NCBI GenBank assembly: GCA_946803715.1
Contig: CAMPET010000159.1
Span: 92,775-141,454 of the forward strand
Direction: 5' to 3'
Length of the DNA stretch: 48,680 nt
Origin: Beroe ovata
Lineage: Eukaryota > Ctenophora > Nuda > Beroida > Beroidae
Shown here: positions 38,620 to 48,680 of the stretch, piece by piece
Position numbering within the stretch: the stretch's first letter is position 1
Layout: every line of letters begins with the position of its first letter
Position numbers and translations under genes: made by a program
Notes under the pieces: model-generated
What the model saw: only the letters and a program-made list of their open reading frames with translations
Database searches by the model: none
Told to the model about the DNA's origin: nothing

Positions 38620-41600
38620 CTAAGGTCCGACTGGAACGGGGTCCAAATTCTGGAGTAACTCCATTATGCACGTACAAATTGAGCTTGGCCCTGGCTGTCC
38701 ACCTGAAGATTAGTTATGATAAATGATGATTGGTCTCATGTTACATGTTAAATCGTTATGAGATGGAAGCGTAACAACATTCGAAAGTGATGGTCCTCTA
38801 ATAGAATTAGAAGAAGATTTCGACAGACATACCCTGCTCTGTGATAAGGTTTGTAGCTTGTCGAAAGTGATGCTGAATCCGCTGAGCAATGATATCATTG
38901 GGCATCAGATCTGCTCTCTTGGTTGTTCCACTCGTACTCTCGTATACCATGGGTATTGTCACGGGGTCATTCGGACGGGACGGGTGATCCAACCGGATCT
39001 GGAGAAGGATTGCAATGAAACGGGATAAGATTTGGCAATTCATCATACACTTGGAAAAACTGATCAAATTTAAAACAAGTGTGATGATGTCATGAAACGG
39101 GGCAAAATAGGGACGGGACTAGATAACTGGTATTGATTATGACTTGGAAGAAGTTATTGAAATAAGTGTGCTTGCGATGAGACTCATCTTGATCAAGGAT
39201 AAACTCACAAAGAAAAGTATCTTGTGGTTACTGAACAGAGCTCCCGTGATACCAGGCTGGAGCACATTGTTGGTGTTCTGTACTGTGGGAGGGACAAGGG
39301 GCAGCCAACTGATTCGCCACTGGAACCGAGGATCGGGTTTCTGAGGGAAAGAGTGCGGGTGATCACTTTCCCGCACGCGCACAAGTGGACAATCACAAAT
39401 GAAATCTCGCAAAGATTCCATAACTCTCATGTTTTTTGTCATCAGATAAGAATAACTAGTTCATTATCATACCAATTCGAAGGACATGATGTTGATGAAC
39501 TGTTGCAGTATCTCCTTCGGAGCTCCCAGAATTCGGAGGAAACTGAGCAGGGCATTGTATTTGAATGGGTTCACGGCTATCTTCTCGGCAAAGTATACAA
39601 CAAGGGTATCGATCATGTTCTTATTCCAGAACCCGTCCTTGGTAGGTGTCACGCTCAGAGTGAGAGACTGGAAGTTGTTAGCGTCAACACTGAACCTGAG
39701 GAGCGAGAGAGAGGGGTTGAGTTAGCGGTGATAATCAGTGCGTCACAGAAGAAGATTATAAGAGACTCCGAGAATTGAGAATGATTATTTCGGTCGGATA
39801 CGATTGGCTGAGCGGAATTTATCGTCCATTTTTCATGGTCGAGACCAAACCTGTAAAAACAAGTCTCATGGTGGAGCGATGTTGACATGAGCTCATTACT
39901 CCGGATTGTAAGCTGAAGAATGATTGAAACTGTCATAAAACATACTTTGAATAGATAAATGAGTTGTATCCCAGTTGACTTATCTATTAGTCGATTAATT
40001 AATCATTCGATTAATTAATTTCCTGTATCGCGAGCTCTTACCGATCGTATCTTATCCGGTATGAGACTGGCTATGTAACGTTTGAGCAGACACGCTGACA
40101 GCATGTTTTCAAGTACACTACACTTTCTCTTGTCGGCCACTGAGCAAATCGGGATTATCATAGAAGCGACTATGAAACTCTATGAACTTCATGTCGGAAT
40201 TTGATGAAACTTAATAGTAGAGTGTGGCAAGGTTTTAAATGATGATACACCCAAAAACAGAACTAAAACGTTGGGTTTTCAAAGACGTTCAACAGCAAAT
40301 CCTACATCTGATGACTCACGAGTATTAACAGTCTCCATGGAAAATGGATTGTGCGAATGACAGAGCAGAGTCTCCAACATGGTCCTATTCACGAACAGCG
40401 ATGTGTTGGACCGGTGTGGAGTGCGGGATGTGGTTTTTGCGGGGTTTGTGGGACTCGGTGTCACGCCGTACTGTGCTCCTGATGTCGGCCCTGGGGGAGA
40501 TGGAATGAGGAGGTGAGACAAGGGAGAACAATGTGATGTTGCAGAAGAAAATGAAAATGTGACGTGAGTTGGTTTACTTTTACATTTATTTCTCCTTCGT
40601 ATTCCTTTGTTATTCAAATTGTAAGGGAATGTTGTGGAAATAAAATTCAATAGATATACACATTGTCAAACTGGAAATATGCATAACATAACTTTAATCA
40701 ATTGCAAGCACGGACCCTGAAATTTTCCAACCGGAACACAAAAATCGCCTCCTTACTAATCGCATCTCCGTGATTATATGTCACGAGACATGGACGCGTT
40801 TCGTCCTCATCAAAATCCCCTTCCAGCCACGAGGGAGAGGGAACCTTGAGGAAGTACGACATGTGATATATCATGAAGGGAACCGTCGCAATCTGTCCAC
40901 TACACTCCCCCTCGTGGTCCCCAATTGTGGCCAGCAGATTCCCACTCTCCACGTCAAACACGAGAATCCGGGGGAATATAAACGGATCAACTCCCACCAG
41001 GAATTTGGAGCCTATAGCCATGAGATTGCACCGGTCGGAGGGAGTTTTGTGGCGTGGTTCGGCAAAGCACGCCCGTGGGAATAGTTTGAGGAGGGTGAGG
41101 GTGTGATCGTTGGTGTGATGTCTATTGTAGAGTCTGATCGAGCATGAAGTCCTGCAACAGAGATACCGATCTGATACGAGTACACTTGGCCAGAAGTAGT
41201 ATACTGACATACATGTGGAACAGTACCGACTCCCAGGGTGAATGGTTGTGTCTTTGGTTGCAGCGATTGTGTACCGGTCACGTGACTTCGTTATGACAAT
41301 CATCTCTTCCGGAGATGCTAAAAATAGCTCCTGCTCTGACGGGAATGAGAGAATATTCTCGAAAATTGCATGTTTCGGGCGCCACCCGTCCCACAAATAC
41401 TTTTTCCAACTAAAGTGTCCAATATCAGGCATTGTCTGGATAATTCCTCCGTTCCTCACGAAAATCAAACCTGACCCCGAGACAATAGCCACCGTGAGGC
41501 TCTCATCCTCAATCCTCATACACTTCACCTTTGCTAGATCTATCCTCACTTCCCATTCCACGGTAAAACCACCGCGCCGCGCATCATACGCAGTAACATG

Positions 41601-44600
41601 ACCATCTGAGTGACCAACGACAGCAATCTGGTCATTACATTGGAAACACAGGACTTCCGCTTCACGATGAATCAAATCCCAAGTCTGAGTTTCACTCCAT
41701 GAAATATTATCGACACACACGACAGTGTTCTTCTCTGTGATTGTCATGATTTGTGATGAGTTACACGCGATGAACTGTGCGTCTGAGCTGAGTGCTTGAG
41801 CTCTCCGATAATTGTAACCCTTCATATCAAATTCCTTACTCCTCCGCAGCATCTTTCTGATTTTCGTCTGATAAAAATCAGCATCACCAGCCTCATCTTC
41901 TTCGGAAAAATGATCATCTTCCTCTTCCACAGATTGCACGTGGTTTTGCTGCATTAGTGTCTCATTGTGTAGGATTATGTTGCTCTTGGAACACAGGACT
42001 GCCCAAACCTTTCGGAGAGATATTATAACGTGATACCAGGATTTGCAGACCAGGCAACATTGTACAACAGTCTGATAGTCTGAGTACAGGAGAATCTCTT
42101 CCATAACTTCCCGGGGAAGCTGAAGTGCCATGAGGTCTTTATACAGGACTTTTGTAGGTGCAGTCAGGATTGGGCGTAGTAGGGGAAAGACTAAAGTCTA
42201 AATTATGATCCGGTTGAGTTGAAGACTTCGAAATATCATTGAGATCTGAGAAACATCGTAGCAAATTTGAGGTTGTTAACAACAAGAGAGTAAACTGCAA
42301 ACAAACACTCAAATATACGTGCCTGCCTAACTCAGCAAGTGTACACTACGTGTATATAAGTAAGCTGAAGTTTTCGAAGGAAGCCAAACAACGGCTCATG
42401 TGATGACACTGTATTGAACGAATAGAGAGCTTCATTGTGGAAGTGTGCTGCCGCTGCGCCGCGCACATCATTCATATTCATCAGAATCCGCGCAATTCGG
42501 AAATTCTCGAAAATCAAAAGATCGAAAGTTGGAGATTTTACTCAGAGAAAATGGAGCATATCCTGGACTCTCCACATATTATGCGCTGAGTAGACTAACC
42601 TGTGTTGGGTGGTCTGTAGTTGGGACTTCCCAGGATGTGCGAGGCCCCACTAGGGGAGGGTTGCTGCATGTACCCACTGGGACTCGGGACAGCTGCCGGG
42701 GAGGGAGGCATGTATTGGGGCGTCTGGGGGGACATCAGCGAGATGACGGCTGGGGAGGGAGCACCTGAAAAATATCGGGATATTTCGGGGAGAGAATCGA
42801 TTCAGATATTCCGACTGGTCCAGTAGAGGTATAGATATATGACAGATACTATCTGGGTCACACAATGCGGTCACAGCGTCACTTATACTCTATTCCACTC
42901 CAACATAGACCAGCACATACTGGGGGGTTTGTAGCCCAAAAAAAACCAAAAAAAACCAAAAAAAACCTAGNTCGGCCTTGGTTTTTTTTGGGCTACATAC
43001 CCCCCACATACTCCCTTCACACCGACTTACCCATCGGGGAGGGGGCAGGCTGGACGAATGTACCAGGGTTCTGGGGGGATGGTTGTGGTTTACTGGCTGG
43101 TGACGGGTTAGGGTAACCCGGTGTGTGTGGTTGTTGGTTGTACACTGGGGTCCCCGGATAACCTGACGATCGGATGCTATTAATTAAGGGATCCAGTAAT
43201 TGAACAAAATTCCCTTATTATTGTCGAACCCAATTACGAGTGTTCATAGAAACCTGGCGTTGCTGGCTGGTTGGGAGCTGGGGGAACTGAGGTCTGGGCT
43301 GCAGGGGTGCTAAAACTGGGCGTGGCCGGTTGAGGGCTAGCCCCGGGGTACTTGGAAGCCTGGTCGGTAGAGAATGCTGTGGTGACCAGCACTTCAACCG
43401 AGGCCCCTTCCACTCTAAGAGATATTACAGTTACTATAGTCATTATCAATCGGTCCTTGAGTCAATAAGACCGAAGAAACTCGATGCACAAATTGAGCAC
43501 AAATTCATTGACTCACTTCTTGGCGATGGTTTCCAACATCTTGCCCAGCAGATACACGGGACTGAACTTGGCTCCCCTCGTAGAGTAGGTAACAGCAGCA
43601 TCTCTGATACAGTACGAGTCTTCGGTGTAACAAGTGATATCCAGAGCCAGACAGTTCCGATATAGCAACCTGGAGGACAGTGATTAACAGCCCCAAAAAC
43701 ATGATGCGCTCATGACGTAATAGCACGAATGCCTGTATTTGCCAAATAAAAAAGCTCTCCATCCAAAGCTCTATTTGAGGACTACTTACCGAAAGGTATT
43801 TGCAGAGTGTGCGAAGCACGTCCACAGACTACGACAGTGACTGCTCGATTTATCGAGACCCCAGTATGATATCTTGGGGAGCCGATAGGAGATGTTACAG
43901 AGGTGTGCAGTGCGCTGTAGGGTGTGGAGGAGTTTGAATATGCTCTGGTGTGTTCCTAACTCGTGCTCAAGATGCTCCTAAGAGAGAAGAAGTCGTGATT
44001 GATGAAGGAGCAAATATCTTTACACCTTTACCTCCAATCTCTGGGGACAGTATCAGCGATAGCTCGAATCTCAAGAAGAATTGTTTGATGTCTTACCCTT
44101 ATCAAGCAATGGGGATTCGGTTTCCCTCCTTTCGACTGATAGAATACCAGCCGATACCTGATAGACGAGGAAACATTAACATCTGTGACCTTTAAAATCC
44201 TTCGGAAACAAACAAAAATTTGAAAAATTGTAGTTGCAAGTTTCATATCTTTGATTTACGAGATGATCACTCACTTAGCTTGTCTGAGATTGATAAAACA
44301 TTCGTGTTCCACACCATCCACACTGTACGATAAGACAATGCTGTGGAAATTATACTGCTTGATATGCCCCAAACTCGAGTTCTTCAGTGATTGGAAGTTG
44401 TAGAGGAGTGTAAAGAGAAAGTGGATTTCCTTCCATTTCTGAGAGAAATTCTCCACCACCAGCTTCAAGCTCTGATGAAGAGATCATCAGATTCTCGCGT
44501 CAATTATATTCGTGTCGTTGAAGAACAAGTCAACATCTTGGAGAACTGTGTATATTCAGGACTTACGTTGGAATAAAGGGTCTGAACCACACCGCATGTA

Positions 44601-47600
44601 TTCGGAGGTAGCATCTTGTGGAGAGTGTCAAACACAAGGGAGTATTTTATAACCGGTGGACTGACACAGTGAACGTGAACCGTCAAATCCTGGGGATAAA
44701 TGAAATTCTGAGATTGCCATTTTAGACGTTGTTAATGCAGTACCTTGAAGGGAATTCTACATCATGGATTTCAAATTATCTGTACCTTGAGTAGCTGCTT
44801 GAGAACAGGATGGTTGGTTGGTAAGTTGAGGAGCTTGAGACACCAGTTTCCACCCTGGGGAACAATTCCCAGACATTTCTGCCCCTTCTTCTTCCATTCC
44901 AGCTCCAGGTTGATGTAGAGAATGGCTCTTTCCATCTAGAGAGCGAAGCGGTTAATAAACGATGAGCAACTTCTAACTACGGCCATTATTATAAACTTGT
45001 GGTAACATTGGCTGATAACCGATTAAGTTTCGCGAAGTTACCTTCATGATAACATCAATAGGCGCCATTGAGTCTATGTCAATAATGGAGAAGACAGAGA
45101 TGTCTTTAACTTCCGTACAAGCTGTGATTCTGAGAGATATGATCAATCAGTTACGTCATAGTCAGAGATTTGGGCGTTTCTATGGCAACCGTTTCTAAAT
45201 CAACGGTAACTGATCAATATCTCACCTATTGAGGACAGTGTGTTTGTTATCAGGTGTATTGATCAGAGGTTCCAGTTTCAGCAGTAGATATCTGAGCTTT
45301 CTTTCTTGGAGATCAACAGCCTGGAATTATGTCCCTCGAGTCACTTTTCGGGGCAATATCGGACACTATTAGCAGTAGTGAGCGAAGTATTCCAAGTGCG
45401 ATTTACTGAAAGTGACAAACCAAGCAGTAGTCAGCATTGGATTTGAATCTGATGTAGAGGGCAGCGGTGACGGAACTGAGAAGCTCATTTGCTATCTGGT
45501 TGTGTGGTGTAAACGGGACTAAGTGATGACGTATTTGATGGATTAGGAGTGCGTTCTTTATCAGAATTAGATCAACTCTCATCCTGTGGAGATAGTAATT
45601 ACACCATTTGTACACCATTTGTATTGGATCAAGTGATAATTATAATACAGCTGAATCAAGTGATAATCTGGAAAATAAAGTTCACTTTCGTCGTGAGTAA
45701 TAACGAAACATTGGGAACTACTTTCTTACTTTAAATCATAATACAACTATACCTGATCTTATTCAGTGCTTCTGTAAGTGTAGAGTTATCATTCACAGCT
45801 TTAGTAATCTCAGCCAGCACGATGTTGAAGTTACACGAGCAAATGATGAAACCGGTAAAGTGATCGACAAAGAACTTCATTTCGATTTCATCGTAGAGAC
45901 GTGTAACTAACTCCTCGCAGCTCAACCTGACTATCTGATGGGCATCATAGCAATAATATAAACCGTTAATTCACACGCATCACCGAAATTCATGCAAAAT
46001 TAAATGAATGTTTCGGATGGTACCTGTATGTGTTTCTCCCTCGATAGCCTACTCTTTACTTTAGATAGCAGATCGTAGGAGCGATGTTCAATTGTGGTCA
46101 TGAGCAGCTCGTCCATTGATAATCGTGATAAATCGAGTTTCACCTAATGTAAGAATGAAAATAGGCGGTAATATGTAAAAGTAACTTCCATTTAACAGCT
46201 GATTACCAAACAATTTGGAGCACTCACTGTTTCGCGATCAGGAATTCTGCAGATATCTGGCCTGTGGTCGATCTTCAGGGAGTCCAATGGGTCCCCATCA
46301 GGAAGGTAAATCACCAAGATTGCAGCCTGGTTGACCAGATTCATCACACCACTGAAAACCATGTCTCACGTCATGAGGCTGATGAAACATTGCGCGGCGT
46401 GTGCGCGCACACGCGGCAATAAACGCGCGGCTCAAATTAATATCTATCTTCTCGCCAGATTTCGCGCGCTACGCGAACCAAAACAACAACACGAATTTGC
46501 CACTTTGCGACATGTGTTGGTGTCATTCCAACTAACTTCCAATATCTGATAGTCAGCCTGTTTCCAGGAATATAGTCGATAACTTGGATCCTATTGTTCT
46601 TCCACGGTGCAACTTTCATCTTTAGAGCTTGCTGGTACAAAATCTCTAGCTGAAACATTCCAAAAGGAGTAACAATCATGTGCATGTGTGTATGCTACCA
46701 TCTCTTGGAATGAAGAAATGTGAATTGAATTCTATCCATGAGAATTGAGAAGTCAATGCTTTTGTACCTGGAGCAATAAACAGAACTGATGTGCAACGAT
46801 ACAGAGGTTTTCCAATGGCTCCTGATCAGGATCAAATAACCGAGATTGCAGTAGTTCGGTCAGGTATTCTTTCTGAAAAAACGAAAGTTTTCAATCGTCG
46901 AAAACAGGGAAATAGTCGGTTTGAAACACAACCACCAGTCACTGGTTAATGGTAGGTACCTGTTGTAAGTGAACAACGGGGCGTGGATCATCATCCTTGG
47001 GTTTCTGAACAAGGACATCGAATGAGAGCAGTCTCCAAGGATGCTTGAAATCGTCATTCGGAACTGTCAATCTGACAGAGAACTCATGGGGAACCGTCAA
47101 AGTGACAAACCCATGACCTATCTCAATGGTCTTGTACTTGATGGGAATCTTGGACAAGACGAGACGCTGTTCTATCAGACTGGTTAGTTTAGTGAGAGTG
47201 TCATCACGTTCTTTTTCTGTCAGGGTGAGAGATGGGATTATCTTATCCTTTATACAGAGAGGTAGTCTCGAGTAGGTCCCTGTCATCAACACGTCAACTG
47301 CAGTGGGCAGTCCGTACACTGGGAAACTGAGGGAGGGACGGTTGGAGAAACGTGATTTGATCCTTGTGAATCTTGTAATGTTGTAAACTATCATCGACTA
47401 ACTATTCATTCCTTACCTTGCGTTCTTGAGTCGTTCTTTACTGATGTTGAACAAGGAATCGGCTGTTTCAACGAACAGTGTCGATTGTTTGTCCAAAAAC
47501 ATGATGATTTCTGTACACTTGTCCACACGCGATGCTTTGCAAGCCCATTTCACAAGAGCGAGAAGTCTGATGAACTGGAGTTGTGTTCTGTTGGAAAATT

Positions 47601-47846
47601 GGTAGATTGACGTCTTACGTTCGGTGTCACTTTTCCGAGGCAACCTGTAATAAGCAAAGTGGACTCAAGCAAAATGATGTCAAGTGAATTAGATTATTTG
47701 AAGTGGTGTCAATAGGTACTTGAAGTTGTGTCAGCGGTAACTCACAGTTCGGACAAAACGATCAGATCATGATAAGTCTTCTGCACGAGGTAATCGATCA
47801 GAAGAGTGAGTGGCACCACATTCTGCCCCTGTTGTTCCATTGTCAT
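38620..47846 (-). CDS. MED14: Mediator complex subunit 14
   Basis: A many-exon gene. Exons placed with phase include 47746-47846, 47417-47644, 46960-47326, then 40320-40490, 40042-40139, 38833-38998 and 38620-38702, with others between. The N terminus has LLPRKSDTERKTSIYQF and FIRLLALVKWACKASRVDKC followed by PTAVDVLMTGTYSRLPLCIK, all hallmark MED14 segments. The middle carries LALDITCYTEDSYCIRDAA and then a Pro/Ser/Gln-rich region (SPQTPQYMPPSPAAVPSPSG). The C terminus has NPFKYNALLSFLRILGAPK, VYESTSGTTKRADL and ends CIMELLQNLDPVPVGP. MED14 is the architectural backbone joining Mediator head, middle and tail in RNA polymerase II transcription. The intron between about 42597 and 40490 contains an intronless F-box gene. 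ATG 47846 is the upstream of two close Mets (47846, 47840). Confidence 0.96.
40698..42131 (-). CDS. F-box protein with beta-propeller-like C-terminal half (477 aa), intronless, nested in MED14
   Basis: A single frame. The N-terminal F-box (MALQLPREVMEEILLYSDYQ, then VVQCCLVCKSWYHVI) is the Skp1-binding motif of SCF ubiquitin ligases. An acidic patch (SVEEEDDHFSEEDEAGD) follows. The remainder contains WD-like beta strands (QIAVVGHSDGHVTAYDARRG, ILVFDVESGNLLATIGDHEG) suggesting an irregular propeller for substrate binding, though canonical WD dipeptides are scarce. It resembles F-box/WD proteins, but I cannot assign an orthologue. It lies in a MED14 intron on the same strand, so its mRNA must come from an internal promoter or be released from the host transcript. 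Confidence 0.82.
   Translation of the reverse strand: MALQLPREVMEEILLYSDYQTVVQCCLVCKSWYHVIISLRKVWAVLCSKSNIILHNETLMQQNHVQSVEEEDDHFSEEDEAGDADFYQTKIRKMLRRSKEFDMKGYNYRRAQALSSDAQFIACNSSQIMTITEKNTVVCVDNISWSETQTWDLIHREAEVLCFQCNDQIAVVGHSDGHVTAYDARRGGFTVEWEVRIDLAKVKCMRIEDESLTVAIVSGSGLIFVRNGGIIQTMPDIGHFSWKKYLWDGWRPKHAIFENILSFPSEQELFLASPEEMIVITKSRDRYTIAATKDTTIHPGSRYCSTCMSVYYFWPSVLVSDRYLCCRTSCSIRLYNRHHTNDHTLTLLKLFPRACFAEPRHKTPSDRCNLMAIGSKFLVGVDPFIFPRILVFDVESGNLLATIGDHEGECSGQIATVPFMIYHMSYFLKVPSPSWLEGDFDEDETRPCLVTYNHGDAISKEAIFVFRLENFRVRACN
42921..43006. repeat. Inverted repeat with an unresolved base
   Basis: Left arm TGGGGGGTTTGTAGCCC plus A-rich (AAAAAAAACC) units pairs with the right arm GG, T8, GGGCTACATACCCCCCA (one mismatch), around a short centre with N at 42971. 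The A-rich unit is repeated three times on the left only. It lies in a MED14 intron. It is a hairpin or a small foldback element, possibly with assembly error. Confidence 0.85.
46384..46475. repeat. CpG-rich block in MED14 intron
   Basis: GCGCGGCGTGTGCGCGCACACGCGG and adjacent AACGCGCGGCTC, then TTTCGCGCGCTACGCG, in otherwise AT-rich intron sequence. The first word is partly palindromic. Similar in style to 15310-15450 and to the two larger elements. Confidence 0.45.
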
Positions 47847-48352
47847 TTCGGTTCCTTGACACCACTATCCACTATGAATTATAGCGGACCGAGTTTCCAG
47901 GATATTGGAAATATTGCCGGTTACATTTTGTTGTGTTTCAAACTCAAAGCATCACCAGCTATGGAAGACATTAATCTCAGTTTAGAATTTACAATAGCGA
48001 AAAATCCTCGCAACTCAAGACTTCAAGTTTTCATCTCTTTCTTTCAGAAAATAGGAAGGAAATAAACGTGAAATATGTGAAGTAAAGTACAATCAATATT
48101 ACAATATTACAATTACCATAATCGTATCAATATGAACAGTTATCGGAAATTTGCCACATGAATCTAGGTATATGGAAACAAAACTATCAAATGTCAATGG
48201 CAAAAACGCATGAATATAATCTCGGTCATAAAATCAATCACTCAGTAAATGATAAGATCCAAATTTGCACTCATCACACACCAAATCATATAATTTACAT
48301 CCCATTCAGTTAATCATATCCAATGATATCCAATGATATCGTCATCAAAACA
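47847..48352. other. Intergenic between MED14 start and AGPAT 3' end; no gene seen
   Basis: Holds the MED14 promoter side (one CCTTGACACCACT word immediately 5' of the ATG) and the AGPAT 3' UTR. A tandem CCAATGATAT duplication lies near 48319-48340. Confidence 0.45.
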
Positions 48353-48585
48353 TCACTCTCGCTTGCTCAGCTCATCCAGCGTATCCTGCATCATCTTCTG
48401 AACGTTGTTTGTGAGTTCTGTGACGTCACCAGGGGTGAGACCAGTTGTTTGGACCGGTTCCAAGATTTTCACTCTGATAGCACCACGACCAAACACCCAT
48501 CTCTTACTATCGTATACAGAGGGAGGCATGTATATCACTACCGGCACTATGGGGGACTGACACTGCTGAGCCATGTGGAATCCTC
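48353..48585 (-). CDS. 1-acylglycerol-3-phosphate acyltransferase (AGPAT1/2 type), last exon, partial
   Basis: A terminal exon starting after an acceptor (cactag) with GGFHMAQQCQSPIVPVVIY, then RWVFGRGAIRVKILEPVQTT, GLTPGDVTELTNNVQ and a stop at 48353-48355. The segments match the C-terminal part of AGPAT1/2 (IPVVPIV, then QVRVLPPVPTEGLTPDDV). The enzyme acylates lysophosphatidate to phosphatidate at the ER. The catalytic HX4D and EGTR motifs would be in exons beyond the right edge. Paralogue (AGPAT1 or AGPAT2) not decidable here. Confidence 0.85.
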
Positions 48586-48615
48586 CTAGTGATGGGTTAG
48601 CAATGTGTCATCAAC

Positions 48616-48680
48616 ACACACACTCACACACACTCACACACACACACACACACACAAAGACACACACACAGACACACACA
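48616..48680. repeat. (CA)n microsatellite at right window edge
   Basis: CACACA repeats with CACT and CAGA/AAGA interruptions, inside the AGPAT intron. The style matches 746-808. Confidence 0.9.

Noticed and set aside
40770-41601. Plus-strand frames of 77-119 codons across the F-box gene
   Set aside because: Antisense shadows of the 477-codon F-box frame.

Overview
The window reads as a compact animal (metazoan, non-vertebrate) genome. Genes are split by many short GT-AG introns (mostly 50-500 bp), intergenic gaps are a few hundred bases, and the recognisable proteins (MED14, TBCD, PRMT3, TUG/ASPSCR1, ATG4, PDAP1, an SVOP-like transporter, a TMEM186-like protein, AGPAT) form an ordinary animal housekeeping set. 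The fine taxonomy cannot be fixed by eye; a small-genome marine invertebrate, possibly early branching, is plausible. Exon borders were placed by hand from splice sites and reading phase. All assignments come from remembered family motifs, not from a search.

Layout. 1-2258 (-): 5' part of a golgin-like coiled-coil gene that runs off the left edge. 2259-3274: divergent intergenic region with a CpG-rich element. 3275-9935 (+): a 21-exon gene for a chromatin-type protein with five tandem BAH-like domains, an acidic/basic segment and a cluster of SUMO-interaction-like motifs. 10600-11486 (+): two tiny single-span membrane proteins whose reading frames may overlap. 11500-13015: repeat-rich stretch with a 360-base assembly gap. 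13146-15676 (+): ATG4 autophagy protease.

From 16.5 kb to the right edge nearly everything is on the minus strand: PDAP1, a twin-CX9C protein, an unrecognised intronless basic protein, a TMEM186-like protein, a 1086-aa fusion of a class-V PLP enzyme with a TtcA-like tRNA-thiolation PP-loop ATPase, TBCD, PRMT3, TUG, MED14 and the last exon of an AGPAT. Two intronless genes sit inside long introns of multi-exon hosts: an SVOP-like transporter (opposite strand) inside TBCD, and an F-box gene (same strand) inside MED14.

The strongest candidates for undescribed biology are (1) the PLP enzyme-TtcA fusion at 21458-25941, which would join a likely sulfur-mobilising enzyme and an Fe-S tRNA thiolase in one, possibly membrane-associated, polypeptide; (2) the five-BAH protein, in which all five modules start after a phase-2 intron at the same place; and (3) the CpG-rich dispersed elements shared between 2.6-2.9 kb and 38.0-38.3 kb.
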